Virus record (IMG/VR): IMGVR_UViG_3300047491_000158
Span: 1-37,872 of that record
From: a virus
Length of the DNA stretch: 37,872 bases
Reading direction: 5' to 3' (one strand)
Part shown: one piece after another, positions 1-9,414 of the stretch
Layout of the letters: the number at the start of each line of letters is the position of its first letter
Numbering within the stretch: position 1 is the first letter of the stretch
The notes under the pieces: model-generated
The model's input: only the letters and a program-made list of their open reading frames with translations
Told to the model about the DNA's origin: nothing
The model's database searches: none
Program-made: the position numbers and the translations under genes

Positions 1-3000
1 GAATTCTAATCCCGTGTACTTGCTATCATTGGCAGGAACAGGTGGCGTTCCTTCGTTGAGTTTTGTAATGCCATCAAGTAAGGGTTGAGTTTGTAGGTAA
101 GTATTAGTGACTGGCTTGCCGGGGATATAAACTACTGTTACAACACTATTCTGGAAGGTCTTTTGTTGGTTTAATTCATTTTTACCAAGAGTGACGAGTT
201 GGATTGCTTGATTAAAAGTCCAATCACTACTTGTATAAATCGTTGTTCCATCTATGATTTTCCAGATATATTTTGCGAATATGTGTGTAGGCAACAACGA
301 TACGCTGGTGTTGTTAATTGTCTGAACACCCATCGTTTCCCAAGTAACATCTTCAGATAATTCTCCGCTATTGATGACATTGTAATAATTGAGAACCATG
401 TGTTGTGGTTGTATGTAATCAACCGAAAGAATCTTGTAGATTTGATAGCTAACAGCATCCCATTCTTGCCAACAAAGTGAAGTTGGTTCTACTGCACCAA
501 AAGCAACTGTGCCAAAGACATCGGCATAATCAGGAAGTCTTGGGTATTCTACATTAATCCAACCACGGGATATGGGTATCGCATGATTGTAATAAGGCGG
601 ATTAGGATAAGGTGCTGGTCTGTATAACGTAACGCCCCAAGTTGAGTTACGAACTAATTGAATATCCATAAAATCACGCCAATCCATAAGTTGAATAGAG
701 GCTAAAGGAACATTTGAATTTGAATCTGTTGTGCTGTCTTTACGGGGAATTTCCCAATTGTTGATGTTAAGTCTATCCCCACCTTTCCAGATACCTAACG
801 TGCGGTTAATCTTTGTTCCATCATCATCTGCATATTCTACATAAGAGAAAGACCGCCATTGAGTTGTGCTGGTTCCTGTTGCATCAACACCGAAAACGGC
901 TGTGTTGTCCTCTGTATCTGACACATTGAAAGGAACGATTGACAATGCCGGTAATTGAACAACGTCATCTATTGTAATGGTCACACCTGTAAGAGAGCCG
1001 TTTATTCTGTATGAATGCAGATTGCCATCTGTCCAATCAAAAGCGTAACCGCTTCCTACCGGAGTAAAAGATGAGTCACAGAGATAAACCGTAGGTGTAC
1101 TCCCTGCAATCCCAAAACGAACAAAGACTTTATATTTGGTGACAGGAATGGAAGGAGTTTGTGCAGAGAAACAGGCTCCAAAGTAAGGACTTGTTCCACC
1201 TGAATCTAATGTGTAGGTTGAAATTGCTAACCTAGCTTCTATTACACCACCCGTTTTGTAACCGGCTGGAAGAACAGTCGTATCTAATGTCTTGGAAATA
1301 CTTAATGCTTCGTCAGTTGCTTGCTTTATCCACACATCTTCTTCGTGGGTGTAATAAGTCCCACCACCAACGGAAGAAGCCCAACCTTGTTCTATTACAG
1401 GGTCAAGATACCCAACCATATTTACAGATGGGCAACTAATAATCTTACGTCTTACGCCTGTAACAGCCTGTTCATACAGAGTAAGGCATCCGAATAAAAC
1501 TTCTTTTTGCGTGTCTTTAAGGGAGATACAGCCATTTGTACCAGAACTGCCAAACAAAGTCTTAAACCTAGTTTGCAAATCTATTGTGGTATCTGCTTTA
1601 AAGAAAGGTTCTACCCTTGTATATCCGTAAGTGAGGGGTAAAGAATCGCTTGCCACGCCTTTAGTCACATAAGTTGTGTTAGCCGTGGATGGGTTTATTA
1701 GAGAGAACCCAAAGTCCTGATCCAAGAACCAAGGATTGAGTGAGTTGTTTTCTGGTAAAACATAAGGCTCTGTTCCTATTGGGTTAGTTTGGACATCAAC
1801 GATTCGTTGGTTAAGTTTGGTTTGATCTGTTGTAATGCCGTAGCGTATAAATGACCAAACGCTGGTATTCTTTGCCCACGAACTTGTAGAACCCCACCAG
1901 ATATGTCCGTAGCCTTCTTTGGGGGGCATAATGACAGATAGCAAGCTGTCAGATAGGAATGGAAAAGTTGTTTCTGTTTTATCAGTTGCTATAATCTGGC
2001 CGGATATTAAGCCTGCAACCTGTAGAGAGAAAATCTGATTTACAGGGTCAAGATTTACCCGATAGGTTATCGGCCAATGTGACCAGACAATCTCAAACAC
2101 AGCCGTAACATCTCTGTTACCATAAAGTTTGTAATCCGCAGGGAAAGTCCCATCAATAACTATTGAAGAAGTGCCGTCGCAGTTAGCAAAGATGTTTTGA
2201 ATAGTATAAACACCTGCCTGTGTTCCTGTGAATATCTGGAACCGATTGCCTTTGGATAAGCCAGAGGGCAGGTCGGCTGTTGTAAACTTAACAGCATATT
2301 GCACAACATCCAAAACCCGCAATTCTTGTATCTCACCAGCCACTTGAGGACCGAGCAACCAAGAACTTATCAGTTGAGGTTGTGCAGGATTCAGCAACAG
2401 TCCTATGTGTTGAACATCATTAGCCTTGAGTAAACCGACAAAGAATAGATATTCAGGATCGTTAATGCCAAAGCCTACGCCCGTATAAATCCCGTCTAAC
2501 GTAGTGCTTGTAATGTAAAATCGGGTTACAAAATTGACAGCGGCAGGGAAAGTCAGATCAATCTCTTTGAAGTAAGTAGCAAGTTTAGGATCAGTTGGGT
2601 CATACTCACCACTTTGATTGTCTATTAAAGTATAGGTACCGAAGTCAGCATTTACAGCACCGGAATCAACGCCTATGAGAGTCCAACCATCGGCAATAGG
2701 TGTGGTTTCACACTCATAGACAGACACATCTCCACTTGTATCCCGTTCCAGAATAGGGATTTGAGATTGTTTGGGATTCTGATTTAAACGTAGCAAGTTA
2801 GAATCATTAAGCAAAGCCGAGTACTCATTTTCAAAACCAAGATAACGCCAGCCTATCATCAAAGGTTCTAGTCTGGAAATAGGCCCAAGCACAACTCTAA
2901 ATGGGAATCGGGTTGTGTCCATCGCACCTAATGTGCTTGAAGTAGAAGTTGTATGCCTGCCAGAAGGGAAACTCCACTTGTTTAAGGCTAAACCTTCTGT

Positions 3001-4641
3001 ATTCAAGCCAGCTAAAACCATTGTAGGAGAACGCATCCAATAGTATTCAACCCGAACATTTGTAGGACTAATTACAGGGATTTGAAGTGTAATTTCTCCA
3101 ATGTAAGGATTGACCGCAGATACATCTACTAAAACGCTGTTCACATAAACTTGAACGTCTTGTTCGGTAGCCGGAGTTGCATCTCCCCATGATTTTACAA
3201 GGGGGCCATACAGAACGGTTATCAAGTTGTTAGGCGTGATCCCAAATTGTGAAGTTACATCTTCCATTTCTAATTTGGGAGTTTGGCAACCTAATCTGTC
3301 TACGGATACGCTATATGTCTGCCCTACGGCAACTTCTGGCATCCTGAATTGAACACGAAGGATGCTTGGAGCTATTTTAACTTGTGTTATCCCGCTTCCT
3401 GTGGCTGCGGAACCAACCGGCCCACCATTATTACCACATAATGTTTTTAAACGGTAATTGCCTGCATTATTACCATTAGTGATAGTTAAGATTTCCCCTT
3501 CAACACAATAAGAAAAGTCTTGAGAGGCATCTGTAATCGTATCCCCATCTATTGTAAGCGAGCCTGTAAGACCTGTGGGGGAGGTCACATAAGAAACAGG
3601 AGTTGCATCTGTATCTACGGGGAAATACAGGATGTTTTCAACCCTATATCTGCCCGGATAAGATTCGGGAGTGAAAGATGGAGTTGAGGTGAATCCTCCC
3701 CCTCCAGCCATATTAGGACCGGAGAGAAGGGTTAAAGTTGCCCCTATTGAAACAGATGAGAAATCTCTGGTCGGGTCGCTAAACAGAGTCTTATCAACCA
3801 ATGTTCTACCCGCTGTGCCGTTAATCTCTTTGATACCCAAACAGAAATGTCTAAATTCGTCATAGTAGTAGTTGCTGAAATCTATTTCACATTGAGGATT
3901 GCCGTTAATATCTACATCGGTTAAGGTCGTGAAAGCATCCCAGAACACAAAACGTAAATCATAAAGTGTGTGGGCAGGTTTTAATGCCCTCATCACAATC
4001 TGGACGTTTCGGATAAACGTAAAAATATCATCGGGGAACGTAGGCAGGGTGATAACTACATCATCTACAGTTATTTGGCGAGTATTAGTCACATTGATTT
4101 CAAATGTGAACTGATCGTCAGGCCCCCAAGCAGATAACCCTCGAAGTTGTCGTGCTGCTATTCCTTTCTCAACAATCTCAACGGTGGCATCCGTTAGTAA
4201 TTCAACACCTTCTTTAACAGTCTTTTTAGTAGAACCTTGCAGGAGCAAGGTTACCATGCGCCTTAAAAAGTCACGGTAAGAGATGTCCCCATGAACAGTA
4301 GGCCAACCATCTACAGAGGCGTTAGGAAATACCAGCATCCCAAGTATCTGGAACAATACTTCGGAACGGGTGTAGTCATACATTGCATCTTCAAAACATT
4401 CTTGGGCTGTAATCTGAAAGGTTGCGATAGCTTCTGCTATTGCTTGGAATTGAAGGGTGTAATAAGGCCCCGTTACCTGTGAAACGTAGTTGCTAGGTAG
4501 AATCTGACGAAAAATATCCAAAACTTTAGTAGTCTGAATCTGAATAGCATCCTTTTGCCTCTGGCTCGGTTCTGCAAAAGGGGCAGGATTCTGCGTGGGA
4601 GTATTAGGCAACAGAGGGATATTTGTGGGCTGATCAGCCAT
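1..4641 (-). CDS. Large baseplate wedge / tail-fibre-network protein, 3' end outside window
   Basis: An open frame of 1,547 codons starts with ATG at 4641 and reads without a stop to base 1, so the C-terminus lies outside the window. An AAGGA ribosome site stands 7 nt upstream, and the start overlaps the stop of the J-like gene (TAATG). Residues 1-190 are mostly helical, with the segments DYTRSEVLFQILGMLVFP (about 89-106) and GDISYRDFLRRMVTLLLQG (about 118-136). Position directly after a gpJ-like gene matches the gpI/T4 gp7-type wedge protein. The rest is beta-rich: small GxxxxIxxGxxAGxYxI modules near 362-407 and 789-843, and apparent jelly-roll (LamG-like) segments near 570-613, 699-749, 847-879 and 1132-1192. 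It probably links the inner wedge to peripheral fibres. The wedge role is inferred from context; the sandwich domains are read only from strand pattern and aromatic spacing. Confidence 0.72.
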   Translation of the reverse strand, partial: MADQPTNIPLLPNTPTQNPAPFAEPSQRQKDAIQIQTTKVLDIFRQILPSNYVSQVTGPYYTLQFQAIAEAIATFQITAQECFEDAMYDYTRSEVLFQILGMLVFPNASVDGWPTVHGDISYRDFLRRMVTLLLQGSTKKTVKEGVELLTDATVEIVEKGIAARQLRGLSAWGPDDQFTFEINVTNTRQITVDDVVITLPTFPDDIFTFIRNVQIVMRALKPAHTLYDLRFVFWDAFTTLTDVDINGNPQCEIDFSNYYYDEFRHFCLGIKEINGTAGRTLVDKTLFSDPTRDFSSVSIGATLTLLSGPNMAGGGGFTSTPSFTPESYPGRYRVENILYFPVDTDATPVSYVTSPTGLTGSLTIDGDTITDASQDFSYCVEGEILTITNGNNAGNYRLKTLCGNNGGPVGSAATGSGITQVKIAPSILRVQFRMPEVAVGQTYSVSVDRLGCQTPKLEMEDVTSQFGITPNNLITVLYGPLVKSWGDATPATEQDVQVYVNSVLVDVSAVNPYIGEITLQIPVISPTNVRVEYYWMRSPTMVLAGLNTEGLALNKWSFPSGRHTTSTSSTLGAMDTTRFPFRVVLGPISRLEPLMIGWRYLGFENEYSALLNDSNLLRLNQNPKQSQIPILERDTSGDVSVYECETTPIADGWTLIGVDSGAVNADFGTYTLIDNQSGEYDPTDPKLATYFKEIDLTFPAAVNFVTRFYITSTTLDGIYTGVGFGINDPEYLFFVGLLKANDVQHIGLLLNPAQPQLISSWLLGPQVAGEIQELRVLDVVQYAVKFTTADLPSGLSKGNRFQIFTGTQAGVYTIQNIFANCDGTSSIVIDGTFPADYKLYGNRDVTAVFEIVWSHWPITYRVNLDPVNQIFSLQVAGLISGQIIATDKTETTFPFLSDSLLSVIMPPKEGYGHIWWGSTSSWAKNTSVWSFIRYGITTDQTKLNQRIVDVQTNPIGTEPYVLPENNSLNPWFLDQDFGFSLINPSTANTTYVTKGVASDSLPLTYGYTRVEPFFKADTTIDLQTRFKTLFGSSGTNGCISLKDTQKEVLFGCLTLYEQAVTGVRRKIISCPSVNMVGYLDPVIEQGWASSVGGGTYYTHEEDVWIKQATDEALSISKTLDTTVLPAGYKTGGVIEARLAISTYTLDSGGTSPYFGACFSAQTPSIPVTKYKVFVRFGIAGSTPTVYLCDSSFTPVGSGYAFDWTDGNLHSYRINGSLTGVTITIDDVVQLPALSIVPFNVSDTEDNTAVFGVDATGTSTTQWRSFSYVEYADDDGTKINRTLGIWKGGDRLNINNWEIPRKDSTTDSNSNVPLASIQLMDWRDFMDIQLVRNSTWGVTLYRPAPYPNPPYYNHAIPISRGWINVEYPRLPDYADVFGTVAFGAVEPTSLCWQEWDAVSYQIYKILSVDYIQPQHMVLNYYNVINSGELSEDVTWETMGVQTINNTSVSLLPTHIFAKYIWKIIDGTTIYTSSDWTFNQAIQLVTLGKNELNQQKTFQNSVVTVVYIPGKPVTNTYLQTQPLLDGITKLNEGTPPVPANDSKYTGLEF

Positions 4642-7600
4642 TAGATATTCCTTGGGATAGTTGTTTCTGTGTCACTCGCATAAGTGAATTCCAAATTACC
4701 AAGCGTGACATAACCTAACGGACCTGGCTCAATATTTTTGACCCCCGTATCACCATAAACAACATAACTCACCCACCAAGTTGCATCGAGTGGTGTTGTG
4801 CCTTTGGGGAGAGCCACAAGAATCCTTCGGGCTGTTATCTCTATGCGCTTTGCCAGAATTTCTTTCTCTGTCACAAGATGGTAAGTGTTAATAATTGTTT
4901 CATCATCGCTATAGCCGGGGATATACATACCTGTATTACCAATAATAAAAGCCGAGTTGGGTGTGTTAATCATCGGAACACCTGAAAACACATTTGGAGA
5001 AGTGAAGTAGTTATAGAACAGGTTTTCATTATAGAATACCCCACAAGGATCATTTACATTACCCCCTCCATTAAGCGTCCCGCAGGATAAGGGATTATCT
5101 AACAAGAAAATATCAACAGTATTCGAGTGCCATCTGTTAAGCACTTCTTCTGGCTTTGTAATCTCAACAAAGTCAGAGGTCTGATCAGTTGTTATCACTT
5201 CCTGCGGGATAAGCACCCCGTCAGAAATAGACATTTGGGTTAAAGGAACAACGACATAGGATACGCCCTGTGACGCATCTATTGTTTCTATGATGTCAGA
5301 CTGTCTGACAGGTTGCCCTAAAACTAAGGAACTGAACAACCTACTTAAATTTGTTCTGACATAACTGTCAACGGTGGGGACATTGTAGTTGCCGTAGATG
5401 GCAATCGTAGCCGTCAGATTTACCCCTACCTGAATGCCCTCTTTAACAAGAACATCTGCGGTGATATGCTTGGTTTCATCTATAACGCTTTGTGCTATCG
5501 GCACTATTGAATTCATCTCATAGTCAACTACAAAGTTTTCATCGTGGGAATAATCGACAAGGAGTGCTTCTCCCTCCACTATTCTGGTTTCCGAGGTTAG
5601 TCTTAACCCTAATGGGGTGTTTTCATGTTCATCTATAAAAGTAAAATCTGGTTCTTTATCAGGCACATAAGGGCTGTTATACTCTATGGTTCTATTGTTG
5701 TTATACACCCTGACAGTAAGGGGATTGATTCCGAGATAGTCCAGATATTCAGTTGAGAACAAAAACACATGAGATTCACCGATAACTTCAATAGGCAGAC
5801 CTGAAGGGATTGTGGTTGTACTACCTATGGGCTGTGTTATCTGAACATAATTAGCTGCATCTATTGAACGTCCCAATTCCAAAGGCAAACTACCTTGATA
5901 CAGTTTATAAAGGGTTGATGGTATTGTGCCAGAACGGGTTGGATCACCAGATAAACTAATAATGTTGTTAGCTGGTTGGCTAGGCAGAACATACTTATTA
6001 CTGGTTCTGAATCGGTAGGAACCCGTATAGGAATCTGTTAAATGTATCTGTGCAGGGTCATTAGCAGGCAAGGTTGCGTCAAGTTTTATCATGTCAGGTG
6101 GAAGAATAGTTACCCCTGTTAAATCAAAAATATGGCCTGTAGTATTATCTACAAACTCCCAACCCCAAGAAGGATAGTTAAGCATTTCAATGATAGGGTT
6201 GTCATTGGTTATATTAGCGTTGATTGCTCTGAATGTTAATGAACTTGCCAATCCTGTTGGCTCAAATTGGCCGTTTTGAACAATCTCAAAGGAGAAAGCA
6301 AACACATCAGAAAGGGTTGCTGTGTTTTCTCCCCGAATCCAAATATCAACCTTACCGCCTGTATGTTTGCCTGTAGCAGGGTCGTAATCCCTCTGCATCA
6401 AGGGGTCACCACTATCAACTACGAATGCTTGTTGAACACCCGCTACTTCTATAGTCTTTTGCAGGTAGCCACGATGAGTTCCAGTATCAACCGAGGATAA
6501 AACTCCATCAGCTCTGGTTGCCAAAGCTAGATTGCTTTCTATATCTGTACCGCCAAAAGTCGGGGCTTCGTTAATAACTTGAACACCCGGAGGCCCGTCT
6601 ATGATATTCTGAATCTGGCCTATTGTCAGGTTCCCACTTGTTCCATTCGTTTCTGCCTGAATATACAGTATGACTGCATAACGTCCTGTAATTGGATTGT
6701 AAATAGTGCTGGAACCCGAAGAAGTAATTGTTGCAGATGAGGTGGTACGGAATGTCATCCCCCCACCTGTAACCACTGTACCCAATGCAATAAAACGCGG
6801 AGATACAGGGCGGGTTGTCATATAGGCAGTAACCTCACCCCTAGCCCTTGTTCCTGTTTCTCTGACAATTCCCCGCTGTGCCGCCAACTGATCGAAGATG
6901 TTATCTATTAAATTCTGAACGTCATTGTCAGTTTTCAAAAATAAAGCCTGCTTCAAGGCAATCTTGTATGGTGATTGGGATACTGGAATAGATATTCCAG
7001 TATATCCGGGGTCATCTATTGGCAATAATGTTGCGAAACTCTGTGCCGCCTGCATGAAACTTATCAAGAAACGGATACGTTCTGCTTCTGTCGAGAACGG
7101 ATCAACTACCGTATCCCTGATAACTGAACCCGGCTTAATGTCTATTTCAGGATGCGACCTGTAAATAGCCAATGAGAAATCTTTGGATATTTGGTCACGA
7201 TTCACAACAGGGATGTTTCTAATAGCCGGTGTAACTACCAAAGGAGAAGCTGCTACCTCTGGTGAGAAAGCAGATTCATATTCTTGATTATCTATCAAGT
7301 AGATTGCTGTGACTACATAATACAAAGGGTCAGTTGTAGGTATGGCTGTGAAATCTGAATTAGGGATAGCAGGGTTGATGCTAGAGTTATAAACGGAACG
7401 CCTGTCATGGATAAAAGAATACTGTGTTGTTTGAGATACCGCTTCTATATTGAAGTTGGATTGGATTCTGGTAGTGGTTTGTGGGATTTCAAGTAACTGA
7501 TTACAATCAGTTTGGTAAATTGTTCCGATGTTGTCAACCTGATCTTGTCTGATTTTAACATAATAAGGTGTAGATACCGGACTTCCATCTGGAAGTTTAA

Positions 7601-8174
7601 CTATGTTGGCATTAACAGTCATGTTGCCTAATGTAGTAAATACTTCGGTTGTATTTCCTGTAATGATTGTTTGTGGATTGATTTGGCTGTAACCCGTAGT
7701 ACCTCCCCCCGAAGCAATAGACGCATAGAAATTATAACCCACAACATAAGGGCTATCTATTCCATCAATGATGATTTTGACAGTCTGGTCATATCGTTCA
7801 ACATAAATCCCTGTTGGAGCAAGGATGCTATTGTTGATGTCTTTCTCTAATGAAAGAATAGCATTGGTGCTTGCATAATTAGTCACAGCCCCACTAGTTA
7901 AAACAGACTTGACTTGCAGGATGTTATTGCCGGGGAAAAGTTGCAAGCCATCGGGATAAGCCGCAGGGTTTGGGATTGTAAAAGTAGTTTCCTCAAAGAC
8001 TATTAAATCGGGGTCAGAAAGCCAACCACCCCCACGCACAGACACTTGCATATCTATAGTGTCAGCACTCATCCTGCCGGTAAAGAATCGAACAGACCTG
8101 TCCGTAGTGAAGATGTAATTCGTATAATACTGCCCGTCAGGGGCTAGGAATTGAGGTGTTGTGTTTACAGGCAT
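4641..8174 (-). CDS. Baseplate J-like (T4 gp6/Mu gp47 type) wedge protein
   Basis: This 1,177-residue protein is the clearest wedge component. Residues about 117-165 look like a fibronectin-III-type domain, with PTGIYVERYDQTVKI followed by GYNFYASIASGGGTTGY. From about 330 to 590 it carries the Baseplate_J pattern: a helical start (YRSHPEIDIKPGSVIRD), the strand RFIALGTVVTGGGMTFRT near 458-475, an AETNGTSGN turn, and GGTDIESN. The region near 898-925 (HITADVLVKEGIQVGVN) resembles the C-terminal domain of gp6-type proteins, which joins neighbouring wedges into a ring. In known contractile tails this protein forms the inner ring around the hub and triggers sheath contraction. At 1,177 residues it is well over twice the size of P2 gpJ, mostly through added beta domains. 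The ATG at 8174 has an AAGGAT site 6 nt upstream; the stop is TAA, overlapping the next start. Confidence 0.9.
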   Translation of the reverse strand: MPVNTTPQFLAPDGQYYTNYIFTTDRSVRFFTGRMSADTIDMQVSVRGGGWLSDPDLIVFEETTFTIPNPAAYPDGLQLFPGNNILQVKSVLTSGAVTNYASTNAILSLEKDINNSILAPTGIYVERYDQTVKIIIDGIDSPYVVGYNFYASIASGGGTTGYSQINPQTIITGNTTEVFTTLGNMTVNANIVKLPDGSPVSTPYYVKIRQDQVDNIGTIYQTDCNQLLEIPQTTTRIQSNFNIEAVSQTTQYSFIHDRRSVYNSSINPAIPNSDFTAIPTTDPLYYVVTAIYLIDNQEYESAFSPEVAASPLVVTPAIRNIPVVNRDQISKDFSLAIYRSHPEIDIKPGSVIRDTVVDPFSTEAERIRFLISFMQAAQSFATLLPIDDPGYTGISIPVSQSPYKIALKQALFLKTDNDVQNLIDNIFDQLAAQRGIVRETGTRARGEVTAYMTTRPVSPRFIALGTVVTGGGMTFRTTSSATITSSGSSTIYNPITGRYAVILYIQAETNGTSGNLTIGQIQNIIDGPPGVQVINEAPTFGGTDIESNLALATRADGVLSSVDTGTHRGYLQKTIEVAGVQQAFVVDSGDPLMQRDYDPATGKHTGGKVDIWIRGENTATLSDVFAFSFEIVQNGQFEPTGLASSLTFRAINANITNDNPIIEMLNYPSWGWEFVDNTTGHIFDLTGVTILPPDMIKLDATLPANDPAQIHLTDSYTGSYRFRTSNKYVLPSQPANNIISLSGDPTRSGTIPSTLYKLYQGSLPLELGRSIDAANYVQITQPIGSTTTIPSGLPIEVIGESHVFLFSTEYLDYLGINPLTVRVYNNNRTIEYNSPYVPDKEPDFTFIDEHENTPLGLRLTSETRIVEGEALLVDYSHDENFVVDYEMNSIVPIAQSVIDETKHITADVLVKEGIQVGVNLTATIAIYGNYNVPTVDSYVRTNLSRLFSSLVLGQPVRQSDIIETIDASQGVSYVVVPLTQMSISDGVLIPQEVITTDQTSDFVEITKPEEVLNRWHSNTVDIFLLDNPLSCGTLNGGGNVNDPCGVFYNENLFYNYFTSPNVFSGVPMINTPNSAFIIGNTGMYIPGYSDDETIINTYHLVTEKEILAKRIEITARRILVALPKGTTPLDATWWVSYVVYGDTGVKNIEPGPLGYVTLGNLEFTYASDTETTIPRNI

Positions 8175-8178
8175 TTAA

Positions 8179-9360
8179 CTATCCTTGTGGAGGGTTAATC
8201 AGAGCTAATGGAGAATTGGGAATGTTAATGATGCTTTGCCCTAATCCTGCCGCCTCAGTCCCAAGCATAAGGCCGTTGGAACCCATGAGTGCAACCACAT
8301 TAGGAACTGTATATACAATCGTTAGACTAATAGGCTCTGCTGAAGCATTTTGTACCGTCACATCAACCATATAAGTTGTGGGATCTTGCGCGTGGGGCAT
8401 CACATTCACGGCTACGATAGAGTACAAACGCTCTTGATAAGTGACTGTTTGGTATTTTGCCTGTCCTTCTTGTAAACTCTGGAATCTCGTAAGTGCCTGC
8501 CTAACATCTTCATTAATGAGATTGGCTACACCAGAAAGAGCCTTTGATCCTATACGGGAGCGGATATTAGAACCATACCAAGGATAAAATTGATTACTTC
8601 CTTTGTCAGTAAGAAGAATCTTTAAAGCGGCTTGATAAAGCAGATTTTCATTCTCTATCATCAAAGTTTGGCCGTTTGGGTCAAACCGATAGTCATTTTC
8701 TACAAATGTTGCTTGGCATCTCAAACACCTGTTTACTGTCGTGCCGTAATTTACCTTGAAAACAGGATTGGTTTTTACAGGCCGAACAAACTTGGGGTAT
8801 TTAACGGTGATAGTATTAGGAGGCACATAAAGCTGCCATCCGGGGTAAAGCACCTTTCCCGTAGCACTTCTAGGAACCCCGTTTGTACCACAATCCACCT
8901 CTCCAAACCCTAATGATGTAGCCGCACTTCCTGACACTCTCACAAAAGAATCAGGGCCAACAGTAGATATGTCCCCAAATTCTAGGTAACCATTAGCATT
9001 ATAAAGCATTCCTACGTCAAAGTTTTTTCGTAAGAGATATTGGATTATCTGGTCTGTAGTTAAACGGTTAACTCCAACGATCCCAAAACTAGTGGTGAAA
9101 GTGCCTTTAGGAGTTGCTATTGTGAGAACGTCAAAGCCTTCTTTTAAGTCAAAAGGTCCAGACACATTACTAAAAATATGTGCCGGAACACTTAATCCGC
9201 CTTGCGGGATAAAATACTCATCGTTAACTAGTATGCGAACAGTAGAAGCGTTACCTATCGGCTCTCTGGTCGGAAGTGAAGTCCGATCTGTACCTAAAAG
9301 AACGACTTCCTCAATAGTCATGTGAGGGCAGGGAAATGCTAATTGTATGTCTCTACTCAT
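8179..9360 (-). CDS. gp25-like baseplate wedge protein with N-terminal extension
   Basis: 393 residues. The C-terminal third (about 225-345) has the gp25/Mu gp46 pattern: a hydrophobic helix ending in KILLTDKGSNQFYPWYGSNI, then a helix, then RLYSIVAVNV and a last strand pair. gp25-type proteins are small wedge subunits that contact the sheath, and their gene normally precedes gpJ, as here. The usual family length is about 100-150 residues, so some 220 N-terminal residues are extra. They include LTTDQIIQYLLRK followed by GYLEFGD and SAATSLGFG (about 100-153), a small alpha-beta fold often seen in phage structural proteins. A CLRC pair (C212, C215), with C11-P-H13 nearby, could bind metal. The start is ATG at 9360 with AGGA 6 nt upstream, downstream of the longest gap in the window. 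The stop is TAG, 4 nt before the J-like start. The role is inferred from motif plus order. Confidence 0.8.
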   Translation of the reverse strand: MSRDIQLAFPCPHMTIEEVVLLGTDRTSLPTREPIGNASTVRILVNDEYFIPQGGLSVPAHIFSNVSGPFDLKEGFDVLTIATPKGTFTTSFGIVGVNRLTTDQIIQYLLRKNFDVGMLYNANGYLEFGDISTVGPDSFVRVSGSAATSLGFGEVDCGTNGVPRSATGKVLYPGWQLYVPPNTITVKYPKFVRPVKTNPVFKVNYGTTVNRCLRCQATFVENDYRFDPNGQTLMIENENLLYQAALKILLTDKGSNQFYPWYGSNIRSRIGSKALSGVANLINEDVRQALTRFQSLQEGQAKYQTVTYQERLYSIVAVNVMPHAQDPTTYMVDVTVQNASAEPISLTIVYTVPNVVALMGSNGLMLGTEAAGLGQSIINIPNSPLALINPPQG

Positions 9361-9414
9361 AAATTTTCCTATCTACATTTATATCTCTCTCCTTAAACAG
9401 ATTTTATTAAATGT
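9361..9414 (-). promoter_or_regulatory. Longest intergenic gap: start-stop mini-ORF, two Shine-Dalgarno sites, possible late promoter
   Basis: This 54-nt gap is the largest non-coding stretch in the window. Read on the minus strand it holds a strong AAGGAGAG site, an ATG-TAG start-stop pair (9378-9373) at ideal spacing from it, and then a second AGGA site (9370-9367) serving the gp25-like ATG at 9360. TATAAATG (9383-9376) differs by one base from the T4-type late promoter TATAAATA. ACATTTA (9414-9408) and TAAATGT (9381-9375) form a perfect 7-bp inverted repeat that would place the first ribosome site in the loop. It could be an internal promoter or a translation-control leader for the wedge genes. 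All three readings are inference; only the motifs are seen. Confidence 0.4.

Noticed and set aside
1-6. GAATTC at the very first bases, suggesting a cloned EcoRI fragment
   Set aside because: The same hexamer occurs at several other places in the window, so it is most likely chance.
252-458. A 68-codon minus-strand frame near the left edge
   Set aside because: It lies wholly inside the 1,547-codon open frame (different phase) that fills bases 1-4641.
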